Positions 14,961 through 21,098 of a stretch of DNA of 39,508 nucleotides are shown piece by piece. Position 1 is the first letter of the stretch. Each line of letters opens with the position of its first letter. Origin of the DNA: Dehalococcoidia bacterium (lineage in GTDB: Bacteria; Chloroflexota; Dehalococcoidia; Lucifugimonadales; UBA1127). The DNA is taken from assembly GCA_029936935.1 (NCBI GenBank), contig JAPYRQ010000012.1, positions 1 to 39,508 on the forward strand, in the 5' to 3' direction. The notes beneath the pieces were generated by a model, which had not been told where the DNA came from, did no database searches, and saw only the letters and a list, made by a program, of their open reading frames with translations. A program made the translations under genes and the position numbers.

Positions 14961-15486
14961 CTAGTCGGTCTTCGTAGTAACGTACCCCTCAAGGTATTTG
15001 CGCAGTATCACTCGACCGCGATGGAGCCTTGCTTTCAACGCCGACACACTGATACCTAGCCGCCTCCGCAGCTTCATCGTTCTCCAGGCCCTGCACGTCA
15101 CGTATCACTACTGCTGACCGAAGGTCCGCAGGGAGTTGGCTTATACCATCAGCCAAGGTGGTCTTCAGCTCCTGGTTCAATGTCCATCGTTCGGGGTTCT
15201 CAGCCCAGTCCGGCACTTCTCGGTCTTCGTAGCCGGTATCGGACAAAATCGGCGCACGCTTCATTTTGCGGATGCGCATCAGACACACATTGGTGGCAAT
15301 ACGATAGAGCCAGGTACTCACCACAGCATCGCCACGGAACCTATCCCACGCCTTGTATGCAGCTATGAACGCCTCCTGGGTAGCGTCCTCTGTCTCCTGC
15401 GGGTCCTTCATCATGCGGTAAGCAACGTTGTACACAAAATCTGTGTACTGTTCTACGATCTCACCAAATTCCTGTTTGGTCTCCAC
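14961..15486 (-). CDS. ECF-type sigma factor with a 3' frameshift
   Basis: From ATG 15486 the protein reads as an RpoE-like ECF sigma factor: region 2 (FVYNVAYRMMKDPQETEDATQEAFIAAYKAWDRFRGDAVVSTWLYRIATNVCL) and region 4 start (LPADLRSAVVIRDVQGLENDEAAEA). The uninterrupted frame then diverges and ends at 14989. One extra base in GGAGGCGGCTAG (about 15059-15064) explains this: skipping it gives LGISVSALKARLHRGR and a natural end at TAG 14963-14961. That helix-turn-helix is the -35-binding part of region 4, so the gene is either disrupted or carries a sequencing error. I give the full original extent. The anti-sigma-like gene is divergent, about 210 bp away. Confidence 0.85.
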
Positions 15487-15678
15487 CTAGCTCCTTTGGA
15501 GTTGTGCCAACCTCGCGATGCATCCACATGCTAACTCATGCATCAAAGAAAGTGCAGGGTCAACCAGCCCTAACTATTGACCATTGATACATGATTCACT
15601 AGAGTGCAGTATAGGGTAGTGAGTAGGAGCCTGGTTTTAAACTTCGTTTCTGGCCTTTCAAGTCTGACGATTGCGTAG

Positions 15679-15700
15679 ATTTTCTTGACGTCAAGAAAAT
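15679..15700. repeat. 22-bp perfect palindrome
   Basis: A perfect inverted repeat with no spacer, 11 bp per arm, centred on GACGTC with arms of the form ATTTTCTTGAC. It overlaps the ATG at 15699 of the zinc-finger gene. It could be an operator, or could be chance within coding sequence, because upstream codons look zf-HC2-like. Confidence 0.6.
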
Positions 15701-15902
15701 GGCCTCAGCGTACATCGAACAAGATGGGGACATCTCCCGGGAGATGATTGACGAGTTGACGATCCACCTTGATGACTGCCAGCCATGTGGCGCGTTCGTC
15801 CAGTCTCTCCGGGCAACCATTGAAGGTCTTAAAGACCTGCCCAAGGAAAAAGCGCCCGACAGGCTCAAAGAAGAACTCAGGAAGCTGGTCAACTCAGACT
15901 GA
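15699..15902 (+). CDS. zf-HC2 anti-sigma-factor-like protein, start uncertain or truncated
   Basis: From ATG 15699 the 67-residue product shows the H-x3-C-x2-C half of a zf-HC2 zinc finger (IHLDDCQPC) followed by an amphipathic tail ending LKEELRKLVNSD, with no transmembrane helix. In-frame codons upstream (15660-15698) read KSDDCVDFLDVKK and would supply the missing first Cys of the motif. They contain no ATG/GTG/TTG before the TAG at 15624, though AGGAGCC lies at 15626-15632. Either an unusual start codon is used or the 5' end is damaged. Such proteins bind ECF sigma factors; the neighbouring frameshifted sigma gene is the likely partner. Confidence 0.6.
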   Translation: MASAYIEQDGDISREMIDELTIHLDDCQPCGAFVQSLRATIEGLKDLPKEKAPDRLKEELRKLVNSD

Positions 15903-15931
15903 CCTGTCCTTTTGTAACCTCTCGATAATGC

Positions 15932-15963
15932 AGAAAGGGTTTCCACAAGTGGAAACCCTTTCT
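15932..15963. terminator. Bidirectional intrinsic terminator
   Basis: A perfect 14-bp stem, AGAAAGGGTTTCCA (15932-15945) with its complement (15950-15963), loop CAAG, followed by TTG. It lies between the convergent zinc-finger gene and ccmE. Confidence 0.9.
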
Positions 15964-15983
15964 TTGTTGATTCAATAATCTGA

Positions 15984-16445
15984 CTACGCCTCTGATGCGT
16001 ATTTAGACGGGCACTTCACAATGATCTGGTCTGCGTGGAACACACCCTCAGGGCTATAGCTGCCTTCTGCAATGATCTCCGAGTGGTCGTTGAAGAAGAG
16101 GTCCGGCACAACGCCGTCAAAGCTCGCGTTCATGACGTACTGACCATCCTCGTCAGCCAGGGCAAAACTAGCAACCGTCCCTTCGGTCTCTCGCAAGAAG
16201 CTGCCGGGCACCAGTTTCCCGGAAACCCTATTCTGCACGCCGTACGCTGCGCTTCCCTTGTCTTGGAGCTCATCCACCGTGAGGTAATAGACCGTGGAAC
16301 CCTGGAACGACAGGAACGCAAAATAAAACAGAGCCCCAAAGAACAGGACTCCGCCTATGATGAGTCGCCCACGACCTCGAAACAGCGAGACGCTTTCTTG
16401 GAATTGTTCTTCTTCTGGAAAGGCATCGTTGTCTGTAGATTCCAT
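15984..16445 (-). CDS. ccmE: Cytochrome c maturation protein CcmE, CxxxY variant
   Basis: The 153-residue product has an acidic cytoplasmic N-terminus, one transmembrane helix (RLIIGGVLFFGALFYFAFLSF) and the CcmE OB-fold: YYLTVDELQD, RVSGKLVPGSF, ASFALADEDGQYVMNASFDGVVPDLFFND, IIAEGSYSPEGVFHADQIIVKCPSKY. CcmE carries haem through HxxxY in the classical form; here the motif is C-x3-Y (CPSKY, Cys145/Tyr149), the variant known from some archaea and sulfate reducers. ATG 16445 gives AGGTGA a 4-nt spacing; the adjacent ATG 16448 would be too close. No other ccm genes are nearby. Confidence 0.9.
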   Translation of the reverse strand: MESTDNDAFPEEEQFQESVSLFRGRGRLIIGGVLFFGALFYFAFLSFQGSTVYYLTVDELQDKGSAAYGVQNRVSGKLVPGSFLRETEGTVASFALADEDGQYVMNASFDGVVPDLFFNDHSEIIAEGSYSPEGVFHADQIIVKCPSKYASEA

Positions 16446-16559
16446 CATTTCACCTGGGAAAAGTATATCGCGTAGCTGGTAGCAGCGCAACGAATTTGGG
16501 ATTCGATGCGGGCCTCTATCGCTCTATACGCAATAGCTACAAAAATGGTTCTTGGTGAC

Positions 16560-17126
16560 CTAGGCCGCATCAAAGGGAACGCCCCAAAGGGCAAACCACT
16601 TATCAAGCTTCTTTTCCATGGGGAGCAACTTGCTGATTCTTCCAGAGAGGTCAATCTCTGTTTTGTTGTCTCTATGCTGCCCGTCCGGATCCGAGACAAA
16701 GGGGTAGAACGTGCCGCGTTTGTAGGTGTATATCCACTCTACGGATTTCCCCTCATGGGTGAAGGGGAAGACAGCCGCCAGCAACTGGTCTCTACAGCCA
16801 TGTTCGTTGAAGCTCTGACCCACGGCATATATCGCCATTGCCAGGTCTTCAAACTGGTCGTCCGCCATGATGATCCACCGATAGCCGTACTCGTCCGTGA
16901 CGATGTTGTAGCGCGTCCCGGTCATCTTTTCCCCGGCAGCCAATAGCCCCCGCATCTCGTTCTCAAGGTCAGAGAAGAACTCGCTATCGTTCGGCTTGAA
17001 GGTCAGTCCAACCTTGCCGGTGGTGAACATCTGGTGAGTCGAGGACAGGGTCGGCTCCGCTATAGCGATGGCCAGGATAGCATCGTCAGCCTTTGCAGCA
17101 CCCCGGCCCTTACGGAAGAGGGCCAC
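16560..17126 (-). CDS. pspAB: PspA-associated protein PspAB family
   Basis: A 188-residue soluble protein that I recognise as PspAB: FRKGRGAAKADDAILAIAIAEPTL start, GLTFKPND, the TDEYGYRWIIMADDQFEDLAMAIYAVGQSF block, LLAAVFPF, YTYKRGTFYPFV and MEKKLDKWFALWGVPF at the end. In Actinobacteria this protein occurs with HtpX and the phage-shock protein PspA in envelope-stress loci; its activity is unknown. Its GTG start shares one base with the htpX stop (TAGTG), so the two are translationally coupled. No pspA is present in this window. Confidence 0.85.
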   Translation of the reverse strand: MALFRKGRGAAKADDAILAIAIAEPTLSSTHQMFTTGKVGLTFKPNDSEFFSDLENEMRGLLAAGEKMTGTRYNIVTDEYGYRWIIMADDQFEDLAMAIYAVGQSFNEHGCRDQLLAAVFPFTHEGKSVEWIYTYKRGTFYPFVSDPDGQHRDNKTEIDLSGRISKLLPMEKKLDKWFALWGVPFDAA

Positions 17127-18055
17127 TAGCGACCTCGCTCCATCTGCAGCTCAAACTCACGCAACTTTGCAATGCGTTTTTGCATAGGAGGGTGGGAAGC
17201 GAACAGACCCGCAAACTTCTCGCCCTTCAGCGCCGAGACGATGAAGAATGCGTTGGCCGTCTCCACTTTGCGAAGGTCGTCGGTTGGTATTTGGGCAATA
17301 ATGCCAGAGATCTTCTCAAGCGCCGATGCCAGCTTGGACGGAGCCCCGGTAAGCATCGCAGCGCCACGATCAGCCGCGAACTCCCGGTACCGCGACAATG
17401 CCAGAATGAGCAACGTTGCCAGGAAGTAAACCAGGATGGACACAAAGTACGCCATCATCAATGCACCGGCAGCACTATTCCCATGGCTTCCCCCGCGATG
17501 TCTACCCATACCACCGAAGAGGGTCATCCACATGAGCATGTTCATCAGCATGGCCGCTATGGTGGAGAAGAAGCTGGCGAGCATCATTGCACGGACGTCG
17601 CCGTTCTTGATGTGGCTTAGCTCGTGAGCGATAACGCCCTCAAGCTCATCATCGTCCAATCGACGGACCAATCCGTCCGTGACACAGATCATTGCCTTCT
17701 TCTGGTTCCTACCGGAGGCGAAGGCATTAGGCACATCGGTCATCGCCAGGGCCACTTTCGGCTTGGTCATATCCGCGATGGCAACCAGCTTGTCCACCAT
17801 GGCATGGAGCTTCGGCTGCTCCTGCTCGGTCACCACCTTGGCGTGCATCGATCTGAGCACCAGCTTTTCAGACCCAAACCATTGGAACATGAACATTGCG
17901 CCTGCAATGATCGTGACAAGGATTATCGGCACACCTAGAGCCATCATCACGGTCACAAAGAACAGATACAACGCTGCCAGCATGAACATCACCAGGTACA
18001 TCCGCAGCGTGAGCGATGTGTCTTTGCCGTAGGTCCATCGTGGATTCATGCCCAT
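17126..18055 (-). CDS. htpX: HtpX-type membrane zinc metalloprotease
   Basis: The 309-residue protein has two N-terminal transmembrane helices (about residues 20-60), a linker domain (LHAMVDKLVAIADMTKPKVALAMTDVPNAFASGR) and the HExxH site HELSHIKNGD. Two further hydrophobic segments and EFAADRGAA, which supplies the third zinc ligand Glu, follow. The C-terminus SHPPMQKRIAKLREFE is typical. ATG 18055 is chosen over 18070 because GGGAGGC lies 6 nt upstream. HtpX degrades damaged membrane proteins with its active site facing the cytoplasm. pspAB follows directly. A TATAAT on the minus strand at 18117-18122 may be its -10 box. Confidence 0.95.
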   Translation of the reverse strand: MGMNPRWTYGKDTSLTLRMYLVMFMLAALYLFFVTVMMALGVPIILVTIIAGAMFMFQWFGSEKLVLRSMHAKVVTEQEQPKLHAMVDKLVAIADMTKPKVALAMTDVPNAFASGRNQKKAMICVTDGLVRRLDDDELEGVIAHELSHIKNGDVRAMMLASFFSTIAAMLMNMLMWMTLFGGMGRHRGGSHGNSAAGALMMAYFVSILVYFLATLLILALSRYREFAADRGAAMLTGAPSKLASALEKISGIIAQIPTDDLRKVETANAFFIVSALKGEKFAGLFASHPPMQKRIAKLREFELQMERGR

Positions 18056-18116
18056 TTGGTTGCCTCCCATCCCCTCGTTGTCTTAGTGTAGCCACACTGT
18101 AGTAAAGGGTTCAGTG

Positions 18117-18122
18117 ATTATA
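18117..18122 (-). promoter_or_regulatory. Probable -10 box of htpX-pspAB
   Basis: A consensus TATAAT on the minus strand, about 60 nt upstream of the htpX start. The -35 region is not convincing. Confidence 0.4.
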
Positions 18123-18144
18123 CTTCAAGGGCTCTGGAACGGTT

Positions 18145-18582
18145 TTATTGGGGAAGCTGTATCGTCGCACCAAGTTGTTGCAGCAGCCCCAGGTCGTCAT
18201 CGCTCACCATGCTGCTGGCGATTCTGCCGTCCTTGATGACCAGTATCGCGATGATGTCACACTCAAAGCTGTTCCCGGTGGGCGGGATTCCCATGAACTC
18301 CCGTGTGCCTTTGTGGGTGCCGGTAGCCCTCATGCGGTTCACCACCGTATCGCCCTCTGCAATCTGGTCGATGATTGTGAATGTCGCGTCAGGGAAGGCC
18401 TCTTTGAAGCGAGTAATGACACCCTTCTGCACATCGGGTGTGATGGGTGCGCCGTATATCTGCCGGCCACCCATCCTGACATAGCCCGGGTCGAGTAGCT
18501 CATCGATCAGATCCAGGTTCGTCTCGTTCCAGACCTCCAAGAAATACCGACGTGCTACTGTTTTGTTCTCTTCGATGGTCAT
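18145..18582 (-). CDS. SnoaL-like ester cyclase family protein
   Basis: A 145-residue protein with the SnoaL/ester-cyclase pattern: EENKTVARRYFLEVWNETNLDLIDELLDPGYV, then ITRFKEAFPDATFTIIDQIAEGDTVVNRMRATGTHKGTREFMGIPPTGNSFECDIIAILVIKDGRIAS. The GTHKG-FMGIPPTG segment is characteristic. Related proteins catalyse intramolecular aldol cyclisation in polyketide pathways, but many environmental homologues have unknown roles and no polyketide genes are nearby. It lies upstream of htpX on the same strand with its own gap, so co-transcription is uncertain. Confidence 0.85.
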   Translation of the reverse strand: MTIEENKTVARRYFLEVWNETNLDLIDELLDPGYVRMGGRQIYGAPITPDVQKGVITRFKEAFPDATFTIIDQIAEGDTVVNRMRATGTHKGTREFMGIPPTGNSFECDIIAILVIKDGRIASSMVSDDDLGLLQQLGATIQLPQ

Positions 18583-18602
18583 GACAACTCCTTATATGAA
18601 GG

Positions 18603-19058
18603 TTATACGTTGCGGCCCAGGCTAATGATAATGACGCCAACGACTACCAGAAGCGCTCCCACGAAAATGCGAGGCGTCAGTCGTTCAATGTTCCGAATGA
18701 ATATCTGCCCGAACAGGATAGCCGTCAATGGGTTCACGGCAATCATAGGCGCTACAACAACCACCGGTGCTTTGGACATGGCCAGAAACATCAATGCGAT
18801 GCCACCACCCGCTGCCAGCCCTGACAAACCGGCCCACACGAACGAACGGCGGGAGGATTTGCGGTCACCTACCATGTTCTTCGCCGCGAGGGCTCCCAAC
18901 ACCAACATCCCAAAAATCATGCCAATGCTTGAACCTACCAGTGGCGGCACATCCTCCACCACTTGTTTGGCCAGCACAAGGCTCGCGCCATAGGAGATCG
19001 ATGCCCCAGTCGCCAGCATGTACCCGATGACGTGGGTGCGGTTCAGTCCGTCCCTCAT
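18603..19058 (-). CDS. Half-size EamA/DMT transporter subunit (second half)
   Basis: The 151-residue protein is one EamA repeat of five predicted helices: VIGYMLATGASISYGASLVLAKQVV, LVGSSIGMIFGMLVLGALAA, FVWAGLSGLAAGGGIALMFLAMS, VVVVAPMIAVNPLTAILFG and IFVGALLVVVGVIIISLG. Classical DMT permeases have two such repeats (about 300 residues, 10 helices). Its ATG overlaps the stop of the other half (ATGA at 19058-19055). The pair either works as a heterodimer or derives from one gene split by a one-base shift in the inter-repeat linker. The substrate is unknown. Confidence 0.85.
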   Translation of the reverse strand: MRDGLNRTHVIGYMLATGASISYGASLVLAKQVVEDVPPLVGSSIGMIFGMLVLGALAAKNMVGDRKSSRRSFVWAGLSGLAAGGGIALMFLAMSKAPVVVVAPMIAVNPLTAILFGQIFIRNIERLTPRIFVGALLVVVGVIIISLGRNV

Positions 19059-19480
19059 CGACGTTCCGTCACGATCAGCATGATGCCGCCCATCACAATC
19101 ACGGTTCCAAGGATGATAAGTGCGTTCACGCTCTCGTCCAGGAAGATGACAGCGAGCGTCAGTGCAAAAACAGGCGATGAGGCCACAATGGGAATAGCTT
19201 TGTTCAAGCCAATCCGGCTGATGCTTGAGTAGTTCAAGAAACGCCCGGTGAGGAAGTTAGCCATTCCGTAGAAGAAGATGGTCAGAATCACGCCGGAGGT
19301 GATGCCGGTCACATCGTCCCAGTGCAGTATCAGAGCCAGCGGGAACAGCAGTAGTAAGCCAATAAAAAGGGAGAATACCGAGACCGTAGTTGGGCGCATT
19401 CCCTGTAAGGCCAAACGGACCCAGACGTTGCCGATGCCCCAGACGAACGCTGCCGCCAGGGCCAGGAGGATTCCCGTCAT
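19055..19480 (-). CDS. Half-size EamA/DMT transporter subunit (first half)
   Basis: The 141-residue protein is one EamA repeat: MTGILLALAAAFVWGIGNVWVRLAL, TVSVFSLFIGLLLLFPLALIL, VILTIFFYGMANFLTGRFLNY, KAIPIVASSPVFALTLAVIFL and ALIILGTVIVMGGIMLIVTERR. ATG 19480 overlaps the purQ stop (ATGA), so purQ and the two EamA halves form a tightly coupled three-gene unit. The longer open frame upstream is out-of-frame purQ sequence. Exporter or importer activity cannot be decided. Confidence 0.85.
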   Translation of the reverse strand: MTGILLALAAAFVWGIGNVWVRLALQGMRPTTVSVFSLFIGLLLLFPLALILHWDDVTGITSGVILTIFFYGMANFLTGRFLNYSSISRIGLNKAIPIVASSPVFALTLAVIFLDESVNALIILGTVIVMGGIMLIVTERR

Positions 19481-20181
19481 CCGGTAGCGCCGGTCAGTCT
19501 TGTCCCCATAATGGACTGGAACAACCGCAGGCCGTCTTCGCCGCCAAGGAGGGGTGTGCAAGCCCGTTCAGGGTGGGGCATCATGCCCAGCACGTTGCCC
19601 CTCTTGTTGATGATCCCAGCAATGTTGTTGAAGGAACCGTTGGGGTTGGACTCCTGAGTGGGTACGCCATCAGCATCGCAGTAGCGGAACACCACCTGGT
19701 TGTTCAGTTCCAGATCAACAAGGTCCTCCGGTGTGGCGTAGTATCGGCCTTCGCCGTGGGATACCGGGATGTACAACGGTTTGTCCTGCTCACAGGCAGT
19801 AGTGAAGGCCGTGTCCGTGTTCTCCACCTTCAGATGGTTCCAACGGCATCTGAACTCCAGGTGGTCGTTGCGGAGGAGCGCGCCGGGCAACAATCCTGTC
19901 TCGCAGAGTATCTGGAAGCCATTGCAGCTCCCGAACACCAGGCCACCGGCCTCGGCATACGTCACCACAGACTCCATGACTGGTGATAGGCTTGCGATGG
20001 CTCCGGTGCGCAGGTAGTCACCGTAAGCGAACCCGCCGGGTAGGATGATGCAATCGAATCGACTCAGGTCACGGTCTTTGTGCCAGACATACTCCACGTC
20101 CTGCTCCAACACTTCGCCAAGCGCAATGCCAAAGTCACGGTCGCTCCATGTGCCAGGGAATACCACTACGCCGAATCGCAT
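19477..20181 (-). CDS. purQ: Phosphoribosylformylglycinamidine synthase subunit PurQ
   Basis: A 234-residue class-I glutamine amidotransferase: MRFGVVVFPGTWSDRDF at the start, ILPGGFAYGDYLRTGAIA, the nucleophile elbow GSCNGFQIL (catalytic Cys), GEGRYYA and the late HPERA with Glu. PurQ supplies ammonia to PurL for conversion of FGAR to FGAM in purine synthesis. ATG 20181 matches the family's usual start; GTG 20196 is an alternative with GAAAG upstream. No purS or purL is adjacent in this window. It is coupled to the EamA halves by ATGA. Confidence 0.94.
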   Translation of the reverse strand: MRFGVVVFPGTWSDRDFGIALGEVLEQDVEYVWHKDRDLSRFDCIILPGGFAYGDYLRTGAIASLSPVMESVVTYAEAGGLVFGSCNGFQILCETGLLPGALLRNDHLEFRCRWNHLKVENTDTAFTTACEQDKPLYIPVSHGEGRYYATPEDLVDLELNNQVVFRYCDADGVPTQESNPNGSFNNIAGIINKRGNVLGMMPHPERACTPLLGGEDGLRLFQSIMGTRLTGATG

Positions 20182-20223
20182 TCCTGCTACATTCACCTTT
20201 CGCTGACGCTATCTGAAGTCTAT

Positions 20224-20248
20224 CCTTCGACAGGCTCAGGGTGAACGG
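20224..20248. repeat. Possible dispersed intergenic repeat (REP-like)
   Basis: The segment beginning CCTTCGACAGGCTCAGG and ending GTGAACGG lies between purQ and yqeY. From memory it resembles a short motif scattered between genes in many bacterial genomes and metagenome bins. Only this one copy occurs in the window, so the call rests on recall. Confidence 0.35.
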
Positions 20249-20289
20249 GGTTTGGTCACTTTATTCACCCAGTTCTCAGAAATAAAAAT

Positions 20290-20313
20290 CCCCAACCATT
20301 CTATCGGCTGGGG
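20290..20313 (-). terminator. Intrinsic terminator of rpsU-yqeY
   Basis: On the minus strand CCCCAGCC pairs with GGTTGGGG (one G-U pair) around an 8-nt loop and is followed by ATTTTT. It lies 30 nt downstream of the yqeY stop. Confidence 0.88.
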
Positions 20314-20342
20314 TCGTCCCTATCTGGTTTTCACCGTTGCGG

Positions 20343-20789
20343 TCACGCTCCAAGAAGCTCAGTCACCGTTGTGTTTATCAGGCCGCCGTCCGCCTGTCCT
20401 TTGAGCTGCTGCATAAGGGGGCCCATGACCTTGCCCTTATCGCCGGGGCCAGTCGCACCGACTTTCTCGATGACGGTCTTGGCTGCGGCTTCAACATCTT
20501 CCTTGCTCATCTGGCTTGGAAGGTACTCTTCAATTATGGCCAGCTCCGCAGCTTCCTGGGCTTCAGCTTCCGCACGCCCCACTTCGTGGAACGCCTCAAT
20601 GCTGTCCTTGCGTTGCTTGGCTTGCTGCTGCAGGGCTACCAGTTCTTCCGCATCGTCCAGAGGTTTCCCCTTGGCCTTCTCGGCATAACCGATAGCATTG
20701 ATAGCCATTCGAACGGTGTCTCTACGGAGTGTGTCTCCGGAGCGCATCGCCGACTTCATATCCTCTGTCAGCTGCTCCTTAAGGCTCAT
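20343..20789 (-). CDS. yqeY: GatB/YqeY domain protein
   Basis: A 148-residue stand-alone GatB/YqeY protein, typical length. Marks are the start MSLKEQLTEDMKSAMRSGDTLRRDTVRMAINAI, the AELAIIEEYLPSQMSKEDVEA helix and the C-terminal DKGKVMGPLMQQLKGQADGGLINTTVTELL. The C-terminal fold resembles the tRNA-binding tail of GatB, and the family is thought to act in tRNA or translation-related processes without firm proof. It follows rpsU by about 10 bp and the pair ends at a terminator, a gene order common in bacteria. Confidence 0.93.
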   Translation of the reverse strand: MSLKEQLTEDMKSAMRSGDTLRRDTVRMAINAIGYAEKAKGKPLDDAEELVALQQQAKQRKDSIEAFHEVGRAEAEAQEAAELAIIEEYLPSQMSKEDVEAAAKTVIEKVGATGPGDKGKVMGPLMQQLKGQADGGLINTTVTELLGA

Positions 20790-20800
20790 ACGTTTCGCTT

Positions 20801-20983
20801 CTACGAGTTCTTGCGGCTCTTGCGGCGTTTGGCAGCTTCCTTCTTTTTTCGAGTCACACTCGGGGGCTCGAAGTGGGCCCGGCGTCGCGCCTCCGAAAGA
20901 ATGCCGTCCTGCTGCACGCGCTTGTTAAAGCGGCGAAGCATGCTCTCGAAGGTCTCGCCTTCCATCTGGTGTACTTCAGACAA
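20801..20983 (-). CDS. rpsU: 30S ribosomal protein bS21
   Basis: A 60-residue basic protein with the bS21 pattern: GETFESMLRRFNKRVQQDGILSEARRRAHFEPPSVTRKKKEAAKRRKSRK. The TTG start at 20983 has GAGGT about 6 nt upstream. bS21 sits on the 30S platform near the anti-Shine-Dalgarno helix and helps initiation. yqeY follows on the same strand. Confidence 0.95.
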   Translation of the reverse strand: MSEVHQMEGETFESMLRRFNKRVQQDGILSEARRRAHFEPPSVTRKKKEAAKRRKSRKNS

Positions 20984-21061
20984 TCCATTACCTCACAGGC
21001 ATAGCTTGGAAATCAACACAAATTATAGGAGTTATCCCTAGGGAGTGTCAAGGTGCGCGCC

Positions 21062-21090
21062 TTGGCAGTCACAGATACAAAGCCTATAGT
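21062..21090 (+). promoter_or_regulatory. Promoter giving a leaderless rlmD-maf mRNA
   Basis: TTGGCA (21062-21067), a 17-nt spacer and TATAGT (21085-21090). The ATG at 21099 lies about 8 nt after the -10 box, so transcription should begin at or next to the start codon. Confidence 0.7.
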
Positions 21091-21098
21091 ATTGAGTG

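Noticed and set aside
14989-15060. Sec or readthrough as the explanation for the sigma-factor break
   Set aside because: The family sequence resumes in a different frame, so this is a one-base shift and not an in-frame stop.
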